Assembly (NCBI GenBank): GCA_005881495.1
Contig: VBHI01000398.1
Coordinates: forward strand, 1 to 9,386
Origin: Chloroflexota bacterium
Lineage (GTDB): Bacteria > Chloroflexota > Ktedonobacteria > Ktedonobacterales > Ktedonobacteraceae
DNA length: 9,386 nt
Direction of reading: 5' to 3'
Within the stretch, counting starts at the first letter, position 1. The number at the start of each line of letters is the position of its first letter. The notes under the pieces are model-generated. The model saw nothing but the letters and a program-made list of their open reading frames with translations. It was not told the DNA's origin and did no database searches. Position numbers and translations under genes: made by a program. This document shows, in pieces, positions 1 through 7,206 of this stretch.

Positions 1-1419
1 TCCATCGATCTGGAGGCCCGCGCTGCCGAGGAGGCTCTGCTGCATCGGCGTCTGCGCCTGTTACGCGCGGGGATGGCCTTGTATGAGGCGATAGAGGCCT
101 CGGAGTATAAGCGCTTGCCCGCCCTACATCAGGAGATGCAGGAGCTTGACCAGGACGAGGAGGTCATCTGGCACATGCTCCCGCTCTTCTGTAACGTCGT
201 CTACTACACGGTTCGGCAAGAGAGAGCGAAGCTTTTGCCGCAACTGCTGGACGCCAGGCAGCGGGTGCGCCGGTCGAGAAGCCACTTTGCGGCTACCAGA
301 GTCATACAGTGGTTGGCGCTCTCGGCAGAAGAGGCGGGACAGTTGCGCCTGGCCTATCAGGAGAGTCTGGCCGCCCTCGACCTGATCGAGCAGACGGCGA
401 GCTATGCCCTGCTCAAAGGGTACTTTAAGGATGTCCTGGCGATGGTGTTGTATCAGTGGAATCGGCTGGAAGAGGCGCGTAGCAGGCTGCGAACGGTCAT
501 TCAGGATGCCGCCACCTGGCAGCAGAGTGATTTGCTCCTGTCGGGATACATCCGCCTGATGCAAGTCGAGCTGGCGAGAGGAGATCTGTCTGCTGTCCAG
601 CAAGCACTGCAAGAGTTTGAGCAGTTGGAAGGATATCAAGGATATCACCGCTGGAGCTGGCTGCCCATCATGCGAGCACAGTGGTGGCTGGCCCAGGGAC
701 AGATGAAGGAGGCAGCCGACTGGGCGGTGAGCATTGTCTTTCCAGGAGGGGCATGGGAACGCAGCTTGTATGACGCTTTCCCGGTCGTGATGCGGGTGTA
801 TTTTGCAGAGCTTCGTTGGACAGAGGCGCTGGAGCTACTGGACCGCTTTAGCGGGGGCCTGGATCGGCCGGCCAATATCATGATCACCCTTACGTATCTG
901 GCCCAGTACATGGTGGCGCTGCACCACGCAGGCCAGAACGAGCAAGCCCACGAGGTCGCGGCGCGCCTGTTTGCCTTGACCGAACCAGAGGGCTACCTGC
1001 GCGTGTACCTGGATGAAGGCGAACCGATGCGCCAGGCACTTGAGGCACTGCTCACTCCGCACTCCCAGCAGCATGAGTTGGCTCCCTCCACCAGAGCCTA
1101 CATCTCAAAGCTGCTGGGCGTTTTCGAGCAGGAGCGGCAAGGCGCAGGCACATCCCTGGCGGCACCCACTCCCGAGCCTGCTCTTCCCTCTGCGCAGCAG
1201 GCATCGGCCGTCTTCTCCGCGCCAGGTGGCTCCCTGACCCGGCGTGAGCAGGAAGTCTTGCGCCTGCTGGCCACCGGGGCCTCCAATCAGGAGATCGCCA
1301 GGACCCTGGTGATCGAGCTGCCTACCGTCAAAAAACACGTCAGCAACCTGCTCGGCAAGCTGGGAGCCTCTAGCCGCACGCAGGCGATTGCCCTGGCGCG
1401 TGCCCGCTCCCTGCTCTAA
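1..1419 (+). CDS. LuxR-family (MalT/LAL-type) transcriptional regulator, 3' part
   Basis: The reading frame is open from base 1, so the gene starts upstream of the window and 472 codons are visible. The last 64 residues (about 1225-1416) are a LuxR/FixJ-type DNA-binding helix-turn-helix: [15 protein letters not shown], then NQEIARTL and the recognition helix [14 protein letters not shown]. The preceding 380 residues are helical and rich in Leu, Ala, Gln and Trp, with spacing typical of the TPR-like sensor arm of MalT-type regulators. In that family a P-loop ATPase domain sits N-terminal to the arm; here it would lie outside the window. A low-complexity Pro/Ala linker (about 1140-1220) joins arm and HTH. 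The inducer is unknown. The ATG at 73 is only an internal Met. The gene ends with TAA at 1417-1419; no convincing terminator follows. Confidence 0.9.
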   Translation, partial: SIDLEARAAEEALLHRRLRLLRAGMALYEAIEASEYKRLPALHQEMQELDQDEEVIWHMLPLFCNVVYYTVRQERAKLLPQLLDARQRVRRSRSHFAATRVIQWLALSAEEAGQLRLAYQESLAALDLIEQTASYALLKGYFKDVLAMVLYQWNRLEEARSRLRTVIQDAATWQQSDLLLSGYIRLMQVELARGDLSAVQQALQEFEQLEGYQGYHRWSWLPIMRAQWWLAQGQMKEAADWAVSIVFPGGAWERSLYDAFPVVMRVYFAELRWTEALELLDRFSGGLDRPANIMITLTYLAQYMVALHHAGQNEQAHEVAARLFALTEPEGYLRVYLDEGEPMRQALEALLTPHSQQHELAPSTRAYISKLLGVFEQERQGAGTSLAAPTPEPALPSAQQASAVFSAPGGSLTRREQEVLRLLATGASNQEIARTLVIELPTVKKHVSNLLGKLGASSRTQAIALARARSLL

Positions 1420-1563
1420 CTAGATTCCTCCCAACAGGTGGCCTTCCTCCTCAGACAACTACTCCCTTTGGCATACTTTTGACGACTGTGGAATGGCTCG
1501 CGTTCTGTTATGCTTTTCCCAGAGCGGTGAGAAGACAATGGTGATCTTCCATGGTTCGCCTTT

Positions 1564-1580
1564 CTGAGCACGGCGCTCAG
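1564..1580 (+). other. Short hairpin upstream of the small conserved gene
   Basis: CTGAGC and GCTCAG pair perfectly around a 5-base loop, ending about 33 bases before the start codon at 1614. In the rest of the 194-base spacer after the regulator I see no credible -35/-10 pair and no terminator. The stem is short enough to be chance. Confidence 0.25.
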
Positions 1581-1613
1581 GAGTGAAACGCGAGAGATCA
1601 GCGGAGGAGGCAG

Positions 1614-1844
1614 ATGTACTACGCGATACGTGTCCAAGGGCACCTGTCCCCGTCCTGGCAAGAGCGCTTTGGCGGACTCTGCATCGAGCAGCAGGAGACC
1701 GGGACGACGCTGCTCTCGGGGCGGCTTGCGGATCAGGCCGCGCTGCATGGAGTGCTCTTACAGATCGTCCGGCTCGGTCTGGTGCTGCTCTCGCTGGAAA
1801 CGAGCGAGGCACCGGGAGGTGCAAAGGCAGCAGAACACCTTTGA
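1614..1844 (+). CDS. Small conserved hypothetical protein (76 aa)
   Basis: The ATG at 1614 is preceded by a strong GGAGG ribosome-binding site (about 1602-1608), which fixes the start. The product opens MYYAIRVQGHL, continues with a Trp-Gln-Glu segment, the motif TTLLSG and a leucine-rich helix (ALHGVLLQIVRLGLVLLSLE). I recall many short proteins of this pattern in Ktedonobacter-type genomes, usually annotated as hypothetical and often near regulators or stand-alone. It has no signal peptide or obvious catalytic motif; the predicted beta-alpha layout could be a small ligand-binding or dimerisation domain. The final dozen residues (APGGAKAAEHL) look like an unstructured tail. Function unknown. 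The next gene starts 100 bases downstream, so co-transcription is possible but not shown. Confidence 0.7.
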   Translation: MYYAIRVQGHLSPSWQERFGGLCIEQQETGTTLLSGRLADQAALHGVLLQIVRLGLVLLSLETSEAPGGAKAAEHL

Positions 1845-1870
1845 AATACAAAAGTCGGGGAAAAAGAGTA

Positions 1871-1900
1871 CTTGACTTTGCCGACTGCGGTGAAGTCGAG
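1871..1900 (+). promoter_or_regulatory. 13-bp hairpin in the leader of the VOC gene
   Basis: Bases 1871-1883 and 1888-1900 pair along their full length as RNA (ten Watson-Crick pairs, three G-U wobbles) around the 4-base loop ACTG. It lies 44 bases upstream of the VOC start at 1945. No T-run follows, so it is not a standard terminator. The segment 1881-1886 (CCGACT) could instead pair with AGTCGG at 1853-1858, giving a mutually exclusive fold. A smaller stem, GCTGT-TTT-ACAGC (about 1916-1928), sits just before the ribosome-binding site. A regulatory leader is possible; no known riboswitch class is recognised. Confidence 0.4.
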
Positions 1901-1944
1901 AAGGACACACAACACGCTGTTTTACAGCAGGTGAAAGGTAGGTT

Positions 1945-2322
1945 ATGACAATGGCTGATGAAAAAATTCTGATGGTGATGATGGCAGTCACCGATATGGC
2001 GAAGGCCAAAGCGTTCTACGCGGAGCAATTGGGTTTTCAGGTCACCACAGACTACGGGCAGGGCGATCAGCACTGGGTCACTCTTGAACCCCCAGGAGGA
2101 GGCGCCTCTCTGACTCTGTCGACGATGCATGGAAATATGCGACCTGGCACGATGAGGCTCTACCTTGCGACTTCAAATATTGAAGCGGCGTACAACGACC
2201 TCAAAGCAAAGGGCGTCAAGGTCAACGAAGTGAAGGATGACTTGTATGGCCCGGGCTCTGGCGTCAAGTGGTTTGACCTCAGGGATCCCGATGGCAACCT
2301 GTGGCAGATGGTTCAGTCCTAG
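1945..2322 (+). CDS. VOC family protein (glyoxalase/bleomycin resistance/dioxygenase fold)
   Basis: The 125-residue product is a single VOC module of normal length. Hallmarks are the N-terminal strand plus helix VTDMAKAKAFYAEQLGF, the mid-domain strand MRLYLATSNIEAAYNDLKAKG, and the C-terminal WFDLRDPDGNLWQMVQ, where the DPDGN turn is the usual family signature. VOC proteins bind a metal and small substrates, or sequester drugs such as bleomycin or fosfomycin as dimers; the substrate here cannot be read from sequence. The ATG at 1945 follows AAAGGTAGG at 1934-1942; a second ATG at 1951 is a less well placed alternative. The protein is soluble, with no signal peptide. The gene appears intact. 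It is followed by inverted repeats, then by the UvrA-like/MFS pair, which would suit a small resistance neighbourhood, but that is inference. Confidence 0.88.
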   Translation: MTMADEKILMVMMAVTDMAKAKAFYAEQLGFQVTTDYGQGDQHWVTLEPPGGGASLTLSTMHGNMRPGTMRLYLATSNIEAAYNDLKAKGVKVNEVKDDLYGPGSGVKWFDLRDPDGNLWQMVQS

Positions 2323-2341
2323 TCGCCTCCGCGATCTTCTG

Positions 2342-2364
2342 GCGATCATCATTCCCATGATCGC
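2342..2364 (+). other. 8-bp inverted repeat after the VOC gene
   Basis: GCGATCAT and ATGATCGC flank a 7-base loop, 20 bases past the VOC stop codon. It could be a transcript-stabilising 3' hairpin or a rho-assisted terminator stem; there is no T-tract, so intrinsic termination is unlikely. Confidence 0.4.
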
Positions 2365-2445
2365 TGTGACCAACTGCTTCAACCGTCAACGCTCCCACCA
2401 GACAGGGAGCCGGTCAGAACTGATCAGACGACTGGAGACGAGCAC

Positions 2446-2484
2446 ATCGGCGCGACGCTGGATCATTCGAGGCGTCGCGCCGAT
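2446..2484 (+). repeat. Perfect 13-bp inverted repeat (hairpin)
   Basis: ATCGGCGCGACGC (2446-2458) is exactly complementary to 2472-2484, with a 13-base loop. It lies midway in the 298-bp spacer between the VOC gene and the UvrA-like gene. The very GC-rich stem would be highly stable, but no T-run follows on either strand. It may be a terminator without U-tract, a protein-binding site or a dispersed palindromic element; nothing decides between these. Confidence 0.55.
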
Positions 2485-2553
2485 TGCCTTGCCACCCAGG
2501 CATCTTCAGCACAACGACCGTAAGAAAGAGAAGAAGTTTTGCCAATCCTTCTG

Positions 2554-2562
2554 TGTTATACT
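2554..2562 (+). promoter_or_regulatory. Extended -10 promoter candidate for the UvrA-like gene
   Basis: TGT followed by TATACT matches an extended -10 element (TGn-TATAAT). A TTGCCA at 2539-2544 is too close (12 bases) to be a standard -35, so the extended motif would have to carry recognition. Transcription would start near 2568-2570, leaving a leader of about 50 bases before the ATG at 2621. Confidence 0.4.
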
Positions 2563-2620
2563 GCTCCTTATGTACAGCCAGGGAAAACCTGGTGAAAAGA
2601 TCCGGAGGGAACAGATCAGC

Positions 2621-4282
2621 ATGGTTCAAGAATATATCGAGATTCGTGGCGCTCGCGAGAACAACCTCAAGGATGTCGAGCTTCGGCTGCCCAAGCGCAA
2701 CATCATCATTTTTACCGGTGTATCTGGTTCGGGGAAGTCCTCCATGGTGTTTGACACCATTACCAACGAAGCACAACGACTGTTGTTTGAGAATTTTAGC
2801 ATGTTCGTTCGCAACTTCCTGCCGCGCTATCCCCAACCAGACGCCGATGCGCTTGAGAACCTGAGCATGGCCGTGATTGTTGACCAGAAGCGCCTGGGTG
2901 GGGGATCGCACTCCACGGTGGGCACGGTGACTGACATCGCGTCTGTGTTGCGCCTGCTCTTTTCGCGCATCGGTAAACCCTACGTGGGCTCTGCAAATGC
3001 GTTTTCCTTCAACGATCCCCAGGGCATGTGTCTGGAGTGTAATGGGTTTGGCCGCAAGATCGGCATTGACTCCGAGGCGCTGATTGATACCACAAAATCG
3101 CTGAACGAGGGAGCTGTCATCGCCCCAGGACTGGTCGGCTTGGAACGCGATCTGTATGGGCGTTCTGGCTTCTTCGACAACGACAAGAAGATCGCCGATT
3201 ATACACCAGAGGAACTGGACCTGCTTCTCTACAGCGAACCGCGCAAACATACGGGTCTGGCGTACAACACCTATGAGGGTCTGGTGTACAAGTTCAATCG
3301 CAAGTTCGTGGCGCGGGACATCCAGACGCTCTCGTCTCGCATCCGGCAACAGGTCGAGCCTTTTTTGAAGCTCGGCCCCTGTCCGCTCTGCAAGGGTGCC
3401 CGGCTCAATCAAGCGGCACTGAGTTGCAAGATCAATGGATATAATATTGCCCAGTTTTCAGCGATGGAGGTTGATGAGCTTGTAGAGGTTGTCAAGGGTA
3501 TCACAGAACCGGCGGCGGCGCCACTCGTGCGCACGTTGACCGAACGGCTGCAACATCTGGTGGAGATTGGCCTGGAGTATCTGAGCCTGGATCGACTCAC
3601 CGATACACTGTCTGGAGGTGAGTCACAGCGAGTCAAGATGGTCAAGAACCTCAACGGCAGCCTCGTGGATGTCATGTATATCTTTGACGAGCCGAGTGTC
3701 GGACTGCACCCGCGCGATGTGCATCGTCTGAACGAACTCCTGGTAAAATTGCGCGATAAGGGTAATACGGTGATTGTGGTGGAGCATGACCCCGACGTTA
3801 TCAAAGGGGCAGATTATCTGGTGGATATGGGGCCGCGTGCTGGAAGTGAAGGCGGTCAGGTCGTTTACGAGGGCGACTTTGCTGGCTTGCTCAAAGCTGA
3901 CACGCTCACCGGCAACTACCTGTTGCACAAAAGGCCGCTCAAGGAGACATTCCGGCAGGCGACCGGTGTCTTGCCGATTGTCCGCGCCACGGTCAATAAC
4001 CTGAAAGATGTCAGTGTGAACATTCCCACCGGTGTGTTAACGGTGATCACCGGCGTGGCCGGTTCAGGCAAAAGCTCGTTGATCACTGAAGCCTTCCTCC
4101 GCCAGCACCAGGAGGCGGTAGTGATTGATCAAGAAGCCATAGGCACATCCAGCCGTTCTAATCCCGCGACTTATACCGGCATTATGGATGACGTGCGCAA
4201 GGCTTTTGCAGCAGCCAACCATGCCGATGCCGGCCTGTTTAGTTTTAACTCAAAAGGTGCTGTCGGAAAGACCATAAATTGA
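2621..4282 (+). pseudogene. UvrA-like twin-ABC ATPase, 5' fragment (interrupted)
   Basis: The start at 2621 has GGAGGGA at 2604-2610 with 10-base spacing. From there 547 native residues are read, then six encoded by the inserted IS end (VGKTIN) and TGA at 4280-4282. Visible UvrA features: first Walker A GVSGSGKSSM (residues 33-42), zinc-finger half-sites CLEC and CPLC, signature LSGGESQRVKMV, Walker B YIFDEPSVGLHP, the VVEHDPDVI switch region, and the second Walker A GVAGSGKSSL. The UvrB-binding insertion of housekeeping UvrA is not evident; with the 3' fragment the original would have been about 750 residues, in line with compact UvrA paralogues that include antibiotic-protection proteins of the DrrC type. 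The second half-site zinc region is missing from this fragment and the second ABC is cut before its signature, so full activity is not expected. Confidence 0.88.
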
Positions 4283-4398
4283 AACTTACGCAACCTTGCT
4301 GATCCCAAATGTGGTATGCTGAGAGATTGAACATTTTTTCGCTTTTACAAGGCTTTTTCGAGGACCCAAAGATATCCCATGATCATTTTTCCAGACCT
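4261..4398 (+). mobile_element. Solo left end of the ISL3-type element inside the UvrA-like gene
   Basis: These 138 bases match 5231-5368, the left end of the complete IS downstream, with a single difference (A at 4278, C at 5248). The match includes the left terminal repeat (from TTGAAACTTACG at 4279), the extended -10 motif at 4312-4320 and the transposase start ATG at 4379 with seven codons. Identity stops abruptly at GCAGTC, where UvrA coding sequence resumes. The rest of the IS is absent. UvrA alignment from memory says about 70 codons between FNSKGA and [10 protein letters not shown] are missing, so a deletion running from inside the IS into the gene is the simplest history. Confidence 0.9.
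4312..4320 (+). promoter_or_regulatory. Extended -10 motif carried by the solo IS end
   Basis: TGG-TATGCT matches an extended -10 and is identical to the site before the full transposase gene. It lies 58 bases before the chimeric ATG at 4379 and could drive that reading frame and the MFS fragment behind it. No good -35 hexamer at 17-base spacing is visible. Confidence 0.35.
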
Positions 4399-4783
4399 GC
4401 AGTCAAAGCTCCAGGCTCTGAGCGACGTGGGTCTGGACTACCTGACGCTGGGCCAGCCCCTGAGCACCCTCTCTGGCGGAGAATGCCAGCGGATTAAACT
4501 GGCCAGCGAACTCCACAAACAGGGCAGTATCTATGTCATGGATGAGCCAACGACCGGGCTGCACCTGTCGGATATTGGTCGCCTGCTCACCATCATGAAC
4601 CGGCTGGTAGATGGCGGGAACACCGTGATGGTGATTGAGCACCATCTCGATGTGATTCGCAACGCCGACTGGATCATTGATATGGGTCCAGAAGGCGGCA
4701 ATAAGGGCGGCATGGTCATCTTCGAGGGGACACCGCGAGAACTACTCGGCGCCAAGCATTCGCTGACGAGTAAGTATGTGTAA
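4379..4783 (+). pseudogene. UvrA-like 3' fragment fused to the transposase start (chimeric ORF)
   Basis: The 134-residue frame begins MIIFPDL, which is exactly the N-terminus of the IS transposase at 5349, and then continues in frame as UvrA ([18 protein letters not shown]). It carries the second ABC signature [12 protein letters not shown], Walker [16 protein letters not shown], the H-loop region VIEHHLDVI and the typical UvrA end DMGPEGG...GTPRELL. Its Walker A lies in the upstream fragment, so alone it cannot be a complete ATPase; whether two polypeptides could pair is unknown. The only Shine-Dalgarno-like sequence (GAGGA about 14 bases upstream) is poorly spaced. TAA at 4781-4783 is 18 bases before the MFS start, pointing to an original operon. 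Confidence 0.85.
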
Positions 4784-4801
4784 CAGACAAGGAGCCTGTT
4801 C

Positions 4802-5272
4802 GTGTTCAATTCCCTCAAATTGACGGTCGAACGTCACCCATTGCGTTCCCCGGCCTTTCTGCGCTTATGGTTGGGGCTAAGTATTTCCTATCTGGGAGAT
4901 CAATTTACGACGATTGCTTTACTCTGGTTCGTCTTGCAGCTCACCGGGTCCGGGGTAGCTCTCAGTCTCGTGCTTCTGTGTTTTCAACTCCCCGCCATGC
5001 TGACAGGACCGTTGCTTGGAACAGTGTTGGATCGCTGGCAGCCTCGTCTGGTGATGGGAATAGATAACTGCACGCGTGCCCTGCTGATCGGGGCCATTCC
5101 CGTTCTCTCATGGGTGGGAGTCTTGCAGTTGTGGCAGATCTATACACTGGTTTTGCTGGCAGGAGCGCTCTCTCCTGCCACGGGAGCAGGCGTTCGCGTC
5201 ATTTTGCCACATCTCGTTCCAGAGGGTGATTGTCGGAAAGACCATAACTTGAAACTTACGCAACCTTGCTGA
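4802..5272 (+). pseudogene. MFS transporter, N-terminal fragment truncated by the IS
   Basis: The start is GTG at 4802, 7 bases after AAGGAG (4789-4794). About 143 native residues are read: a cytoplasmic N-terminus (HPLRSPAFLRLWLG), then hydrophobic stretches fitting transmembrane helices 1-4, including SISYLGDQFTTIALLWFVLQ, the loop-2/3 signature region LGTVLDRWQPRLVMG, and a helix ending in PHLVPEGD. This resembles the macrolide-efflux-like branch of MFS drug exporters (about 400-430 residues, 12 helices). After VPEGD (base 5230) the frame runs into IS sequence (CRKDHNLKL...) and stops at 5270-5272. No remainder of the gene is found after the IS right end, so the 3' two-thirds are gone. Four helices cannot make a working exporter. 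Confidence 0.88.
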
Positions 5273-5273
5273 T
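5249..5273 (+). repeat. Left terminal inverted repeat of the ISL3 element
   Basis: The sequence TTGAAACTTACGCAACC followed by TTGCTGAT is the exact reverse complement of 7084-7108. The core CTTACGCA-nnn-TTGCTGAT is also found in the ends of the VOC cassette downstream. Confidence 0.92.
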
Positions 5274-5281
5274 CCCAAATG

Positions 5282-5290
5282 TGGTATGCT
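5282..5290 (+). promoter_or_regulatory. Extended -10 motif for the transposase
   Basis: TGG-TATGCT, an extended -10 pattern, lies 58 bases before the ATG at 5349, inside the inner block of the terminal repeat. Transposases are commonly expressed from weak promoters within the left end. No clear -35 is visible. Confidence 0.35.
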
Positions 5291-5348
5291 GAGAGATTGA
5301 ACATTTTTTCGCTTTTACAAGGCTTTTTCGAGGACCCAAAGATATCCC

Positions 5349-7101
5349 ATGATCATTTTTCCAGACCTTCCCAATGTCCAAGTAGAGGGGGTAGAGGTAG
5401 CTGAGGAGATCACTCTGACCCTGCGTACGACATCCCCAACAACACCTTGCCCCTCATGTGGAACCGCATCTTCGCGCATCCAAAGTCGCTATACAAGGAT
5501 GCTGCGCGATCTTCCCTCCGTCGGGCGTCCTCTCCGTCTCATCATGCATCTCCGTCGTTTTTGCTGTCAAAAGAGCACCTGTGCTCAAAAAATCTTCGTG
5601 GAACGACTCCCAGATCTCTGCCACCCTCATGCGCAACGCACCAAACGGCTGCAACAAGCCCTGTGTGAGCTGGGACTCATAATAGGAGGCCAGACAGGAG
5701 CGGATGTGGGAAGTGAGCTCGGCATCAGCGGAAGTCGCGATACGATCTTGCGCCTGGTTCGCCAATCGCACCCATCGGCTCACTCAGAACCACACGTCAT
5801 TGGTCTCGATGACTGGGCACGCAAGCGCCGACTGCGCTATGGAACCCTCATCTGTGACTTGGAGTTGGGTTTGCCCATTGACCTGCTCCCAGACCGCTCT
5901 GTCGAAACGGTCTGCGCCTGGCTGCTCAAGCATCCCTCCATCACTGTGGTCAGCCGCGATGGGTCCTCGGAATATGCGTCAGCTATTCAAAAAGGGGCTC
6001 CCCAAGCTCGACAGGTGAGCGACCGCTGGCATTTGGTGAAGAATCTGGCTGCCTGTGTCTCAGTGCAACTGACCCAAAGTCTGACGCAACTGCGTCGTGC
6101 TGAGCAGGCAGAAGCCAACACCTTCGACGAGCAGCAACCCTCACCTCCACGTCAAAGTCATCCCAGGACACGCGGCTCCGAAACGAGCGCAACACGCTCG
6201 TCAAGCGGAGCGAACAGCTCGTTACGAGCAGATTATGGCACTGCAACAGCAAGGGATGAAAAGCATTGAGATTGCGGATCACATGGGCATGGCACCACGA
6301 ACCGTTCGGGAGTGGCTTGATCGTGGAGATATTCCGTATTCCGGTTCCCGCAAGCCTCGAACACGTCTCATCGATCCCTACCAGACCTATCTCCTGGAAC
6401 GCTGGCAACAAGGGTGCCACCAGGGAGTACAACTGGAAAGAGAACTGAGAACAAAAGGGTATAAAGGATCACCACGAGCCATCTATCGCTACCTGGAGAC
6501 GTTAGATGCGTTGAGCCTTTCTGCCCGCAAAAGCGGTTCCCCAGAAGCTCCGAAACCACTCAATCCCCTGTTGACTCTCTCGGCACCACAGGCCACCTGG
6601 CTCTTTTTCCGCAAGCTGGAGGATTTGAAGGAAGAAGAACGGGAGACCCTTCGACAGTTGAGGCAGATGAGCCCACACCTTGAGACCGCCTACCAATGAG
6701 TGGAGATGTTTCTCCACATGGTACGTGAGCGTACTGGAGAACAGCTTGACGCCTGGCTGGCAGGGGTGAAAGCCAGTCATCTTGAAGCGTTTGAGTCCTT
6801 TGTGACAGGTGTGCAACAAGACAAAGATGCCGTCTCTGCAGGGTTGACGTTGCCCTGGAGTAATGGGCCTTTAGAAGGGAATGTGAATCGCCTCAAGCTC
6901 ATCAAAAGAAGCATGTACGGTCGCGCAGAAGTCGATCTGCTCAAACTTCGCGTGCTCCATCACAGCAAAAAGAGTCTGGACAGAAAAAACAAGAAGAAAA
7001 AGAAGCAAGGACAACCGGTGGTTCACCTGAAGAAACCGAAGATGATGAAAAACGGCACAATTTTTCAGCATACCACGACTGACATCAGCAAGGTTGCGTA
7101 A
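5349..7101 (+). pseudogene. ISL3-family transposase, frameshifted and with internal stop
   Basis: The N-terminal part shows the ISL3 zinc finger (C34-x2-C37 with C73-x4-C78), then DDE residues in GLDDWARKR (D154/155) and VVSRDGSSEYA (D204), and SDRWHLVKNL. The frame is lost between about 6120 and 6150 and continues one base later as HVKVIPGHAAPKRAQHARQ, followed by a helix-turn-helix-like insert (SIEIADHMGMAPRTVREWL, about 6255-6320) of the type found in some ISL3 transposases. A TGA at 6697-6699 interrupts TAYQ-VEMFLHMV. The last part has the catalytic Glu in SNGPLEGNVNRLKLIKR (GAA 6874-6876). The stop at 7099-7101 lies inside the right terminal repeat. With both defects repaired the protein would be about 583 residues. 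Two independent lesions argue for decay rather than programmed recoding. Confidence 0.88.
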
Positions 7102-7108
7102 GTTTCAA
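7084..7108 (-). repeat. Right terminal inverted repeat of the ISL3 element
   Basis: This is the exact reverse complement of 5249-5273. Two further bases (CC, 7109-7110) give GG as the outermost bases of the inverted end, as ISL3-family tips usually have. The repeat encodes the last residues of the transposase (DISKVA). Confidence 0.9.
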
Positions 7109-7113
7109 CCTTT
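7106..7113. repeat. Target-site duplication, left copy
   Basis: CAACCTTT here recurs at 7629-7636 on the other side of the VOC cassette, and both copies are followed by GG. The first five bases overlap the outer tip of the ISL3 right end, placing the cassette insertion at that tip. Confidence 0.65.
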
Positions 7114-7136
7114 GGATCTTACGCACTTTTGCTGAT
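7112..7136 (+). repeat. Left inverted repeat of the VOC cassette
   Basis: It matches the reverse complement of 7607-7631 at 23 of 25 positions, and the ISL3 left end (5249-5273) at 20 of 25, in the same orientation as that left end. Confidence 0.75.
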
Positions 7137-7174
7137 TCTATTGACCAGATCCACGAAGAACACAAAGGAGTAGG

Positions 7175-7206
7175 AGCAGGAGGGGATCCTGTCGTTCTCC
7201 CCTGCT
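7175..7206 (-). terminator. Hairpin at the 3' end of the minus-strand VOC gene
   Basis: AGCAGG (7175-7180) pairs with CCTGCT (7201-7206), and after one bulged A the stem continues for about five more pairs with one wobble. It overlaps the VOC stop codon (7205-7207). On the minus strand it is followed by a C/T-rich but not T-only tract, so it is at best a weak intrinsic terminator. Confidence 0.35.

Larger units (their letters stand above)
5231..7110 (+). mobile_element. ISL3-family insertion sequence, about 1.88 kb, defective
   Basis: The element is bounded by a 25-bp perfect terminal repeat: 5249-5273 on the left and its reverse complement at 7084-7108 on the right. A further 12-bp block, GTGGTATGCTGA at 5281-5292, recurs inverted at 7065-7076 at the same distance from each tip. 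It carries one transposase gene, broken by a frameshift and a stop. The left boundary is uncertain: 18 bases outside the terminal repeat (5231-5248) also occur at the UvrA insertion, so they probably belong to the element; the right side shows no counterpart. The right tip reads GG...inwards if it ends at 7110. No target duplication links the two flanks, and the MFS remainder is absent, so one flank has been deleted or exchanged. Confidence 0.88.

Noticed and set aside
1479..1514. TTGACG at 1479-1484 and TATGCT at 1509-1514 as a promoter for the small gene
   Set aside because: The spacing is 24 bases, far from 16-18, and no hexamer fits at the right distance.
1459..2130. Minus-strand frame of 223 codons across the small gene and the VOC gene
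   Set aside because: It covers two well supported plus-strand genes and is low in recognisable structure (Arg/Ser/Pro-rich).
2414..3412. Long minus-strand frame of 332 codons opposite the UvrA-like gene
   Set aside because: It is antisense to clear UvrA coding sequence, has no domain motifs and no ribosome-binding site; typical of GC-rich coding shadow.
6097..6699. Separate gene for a helix-turn-helix protein in the middle of the IS
   Set aside because: It is the central part of the ISL3 transposase read after the frameshift, not an independent gene.
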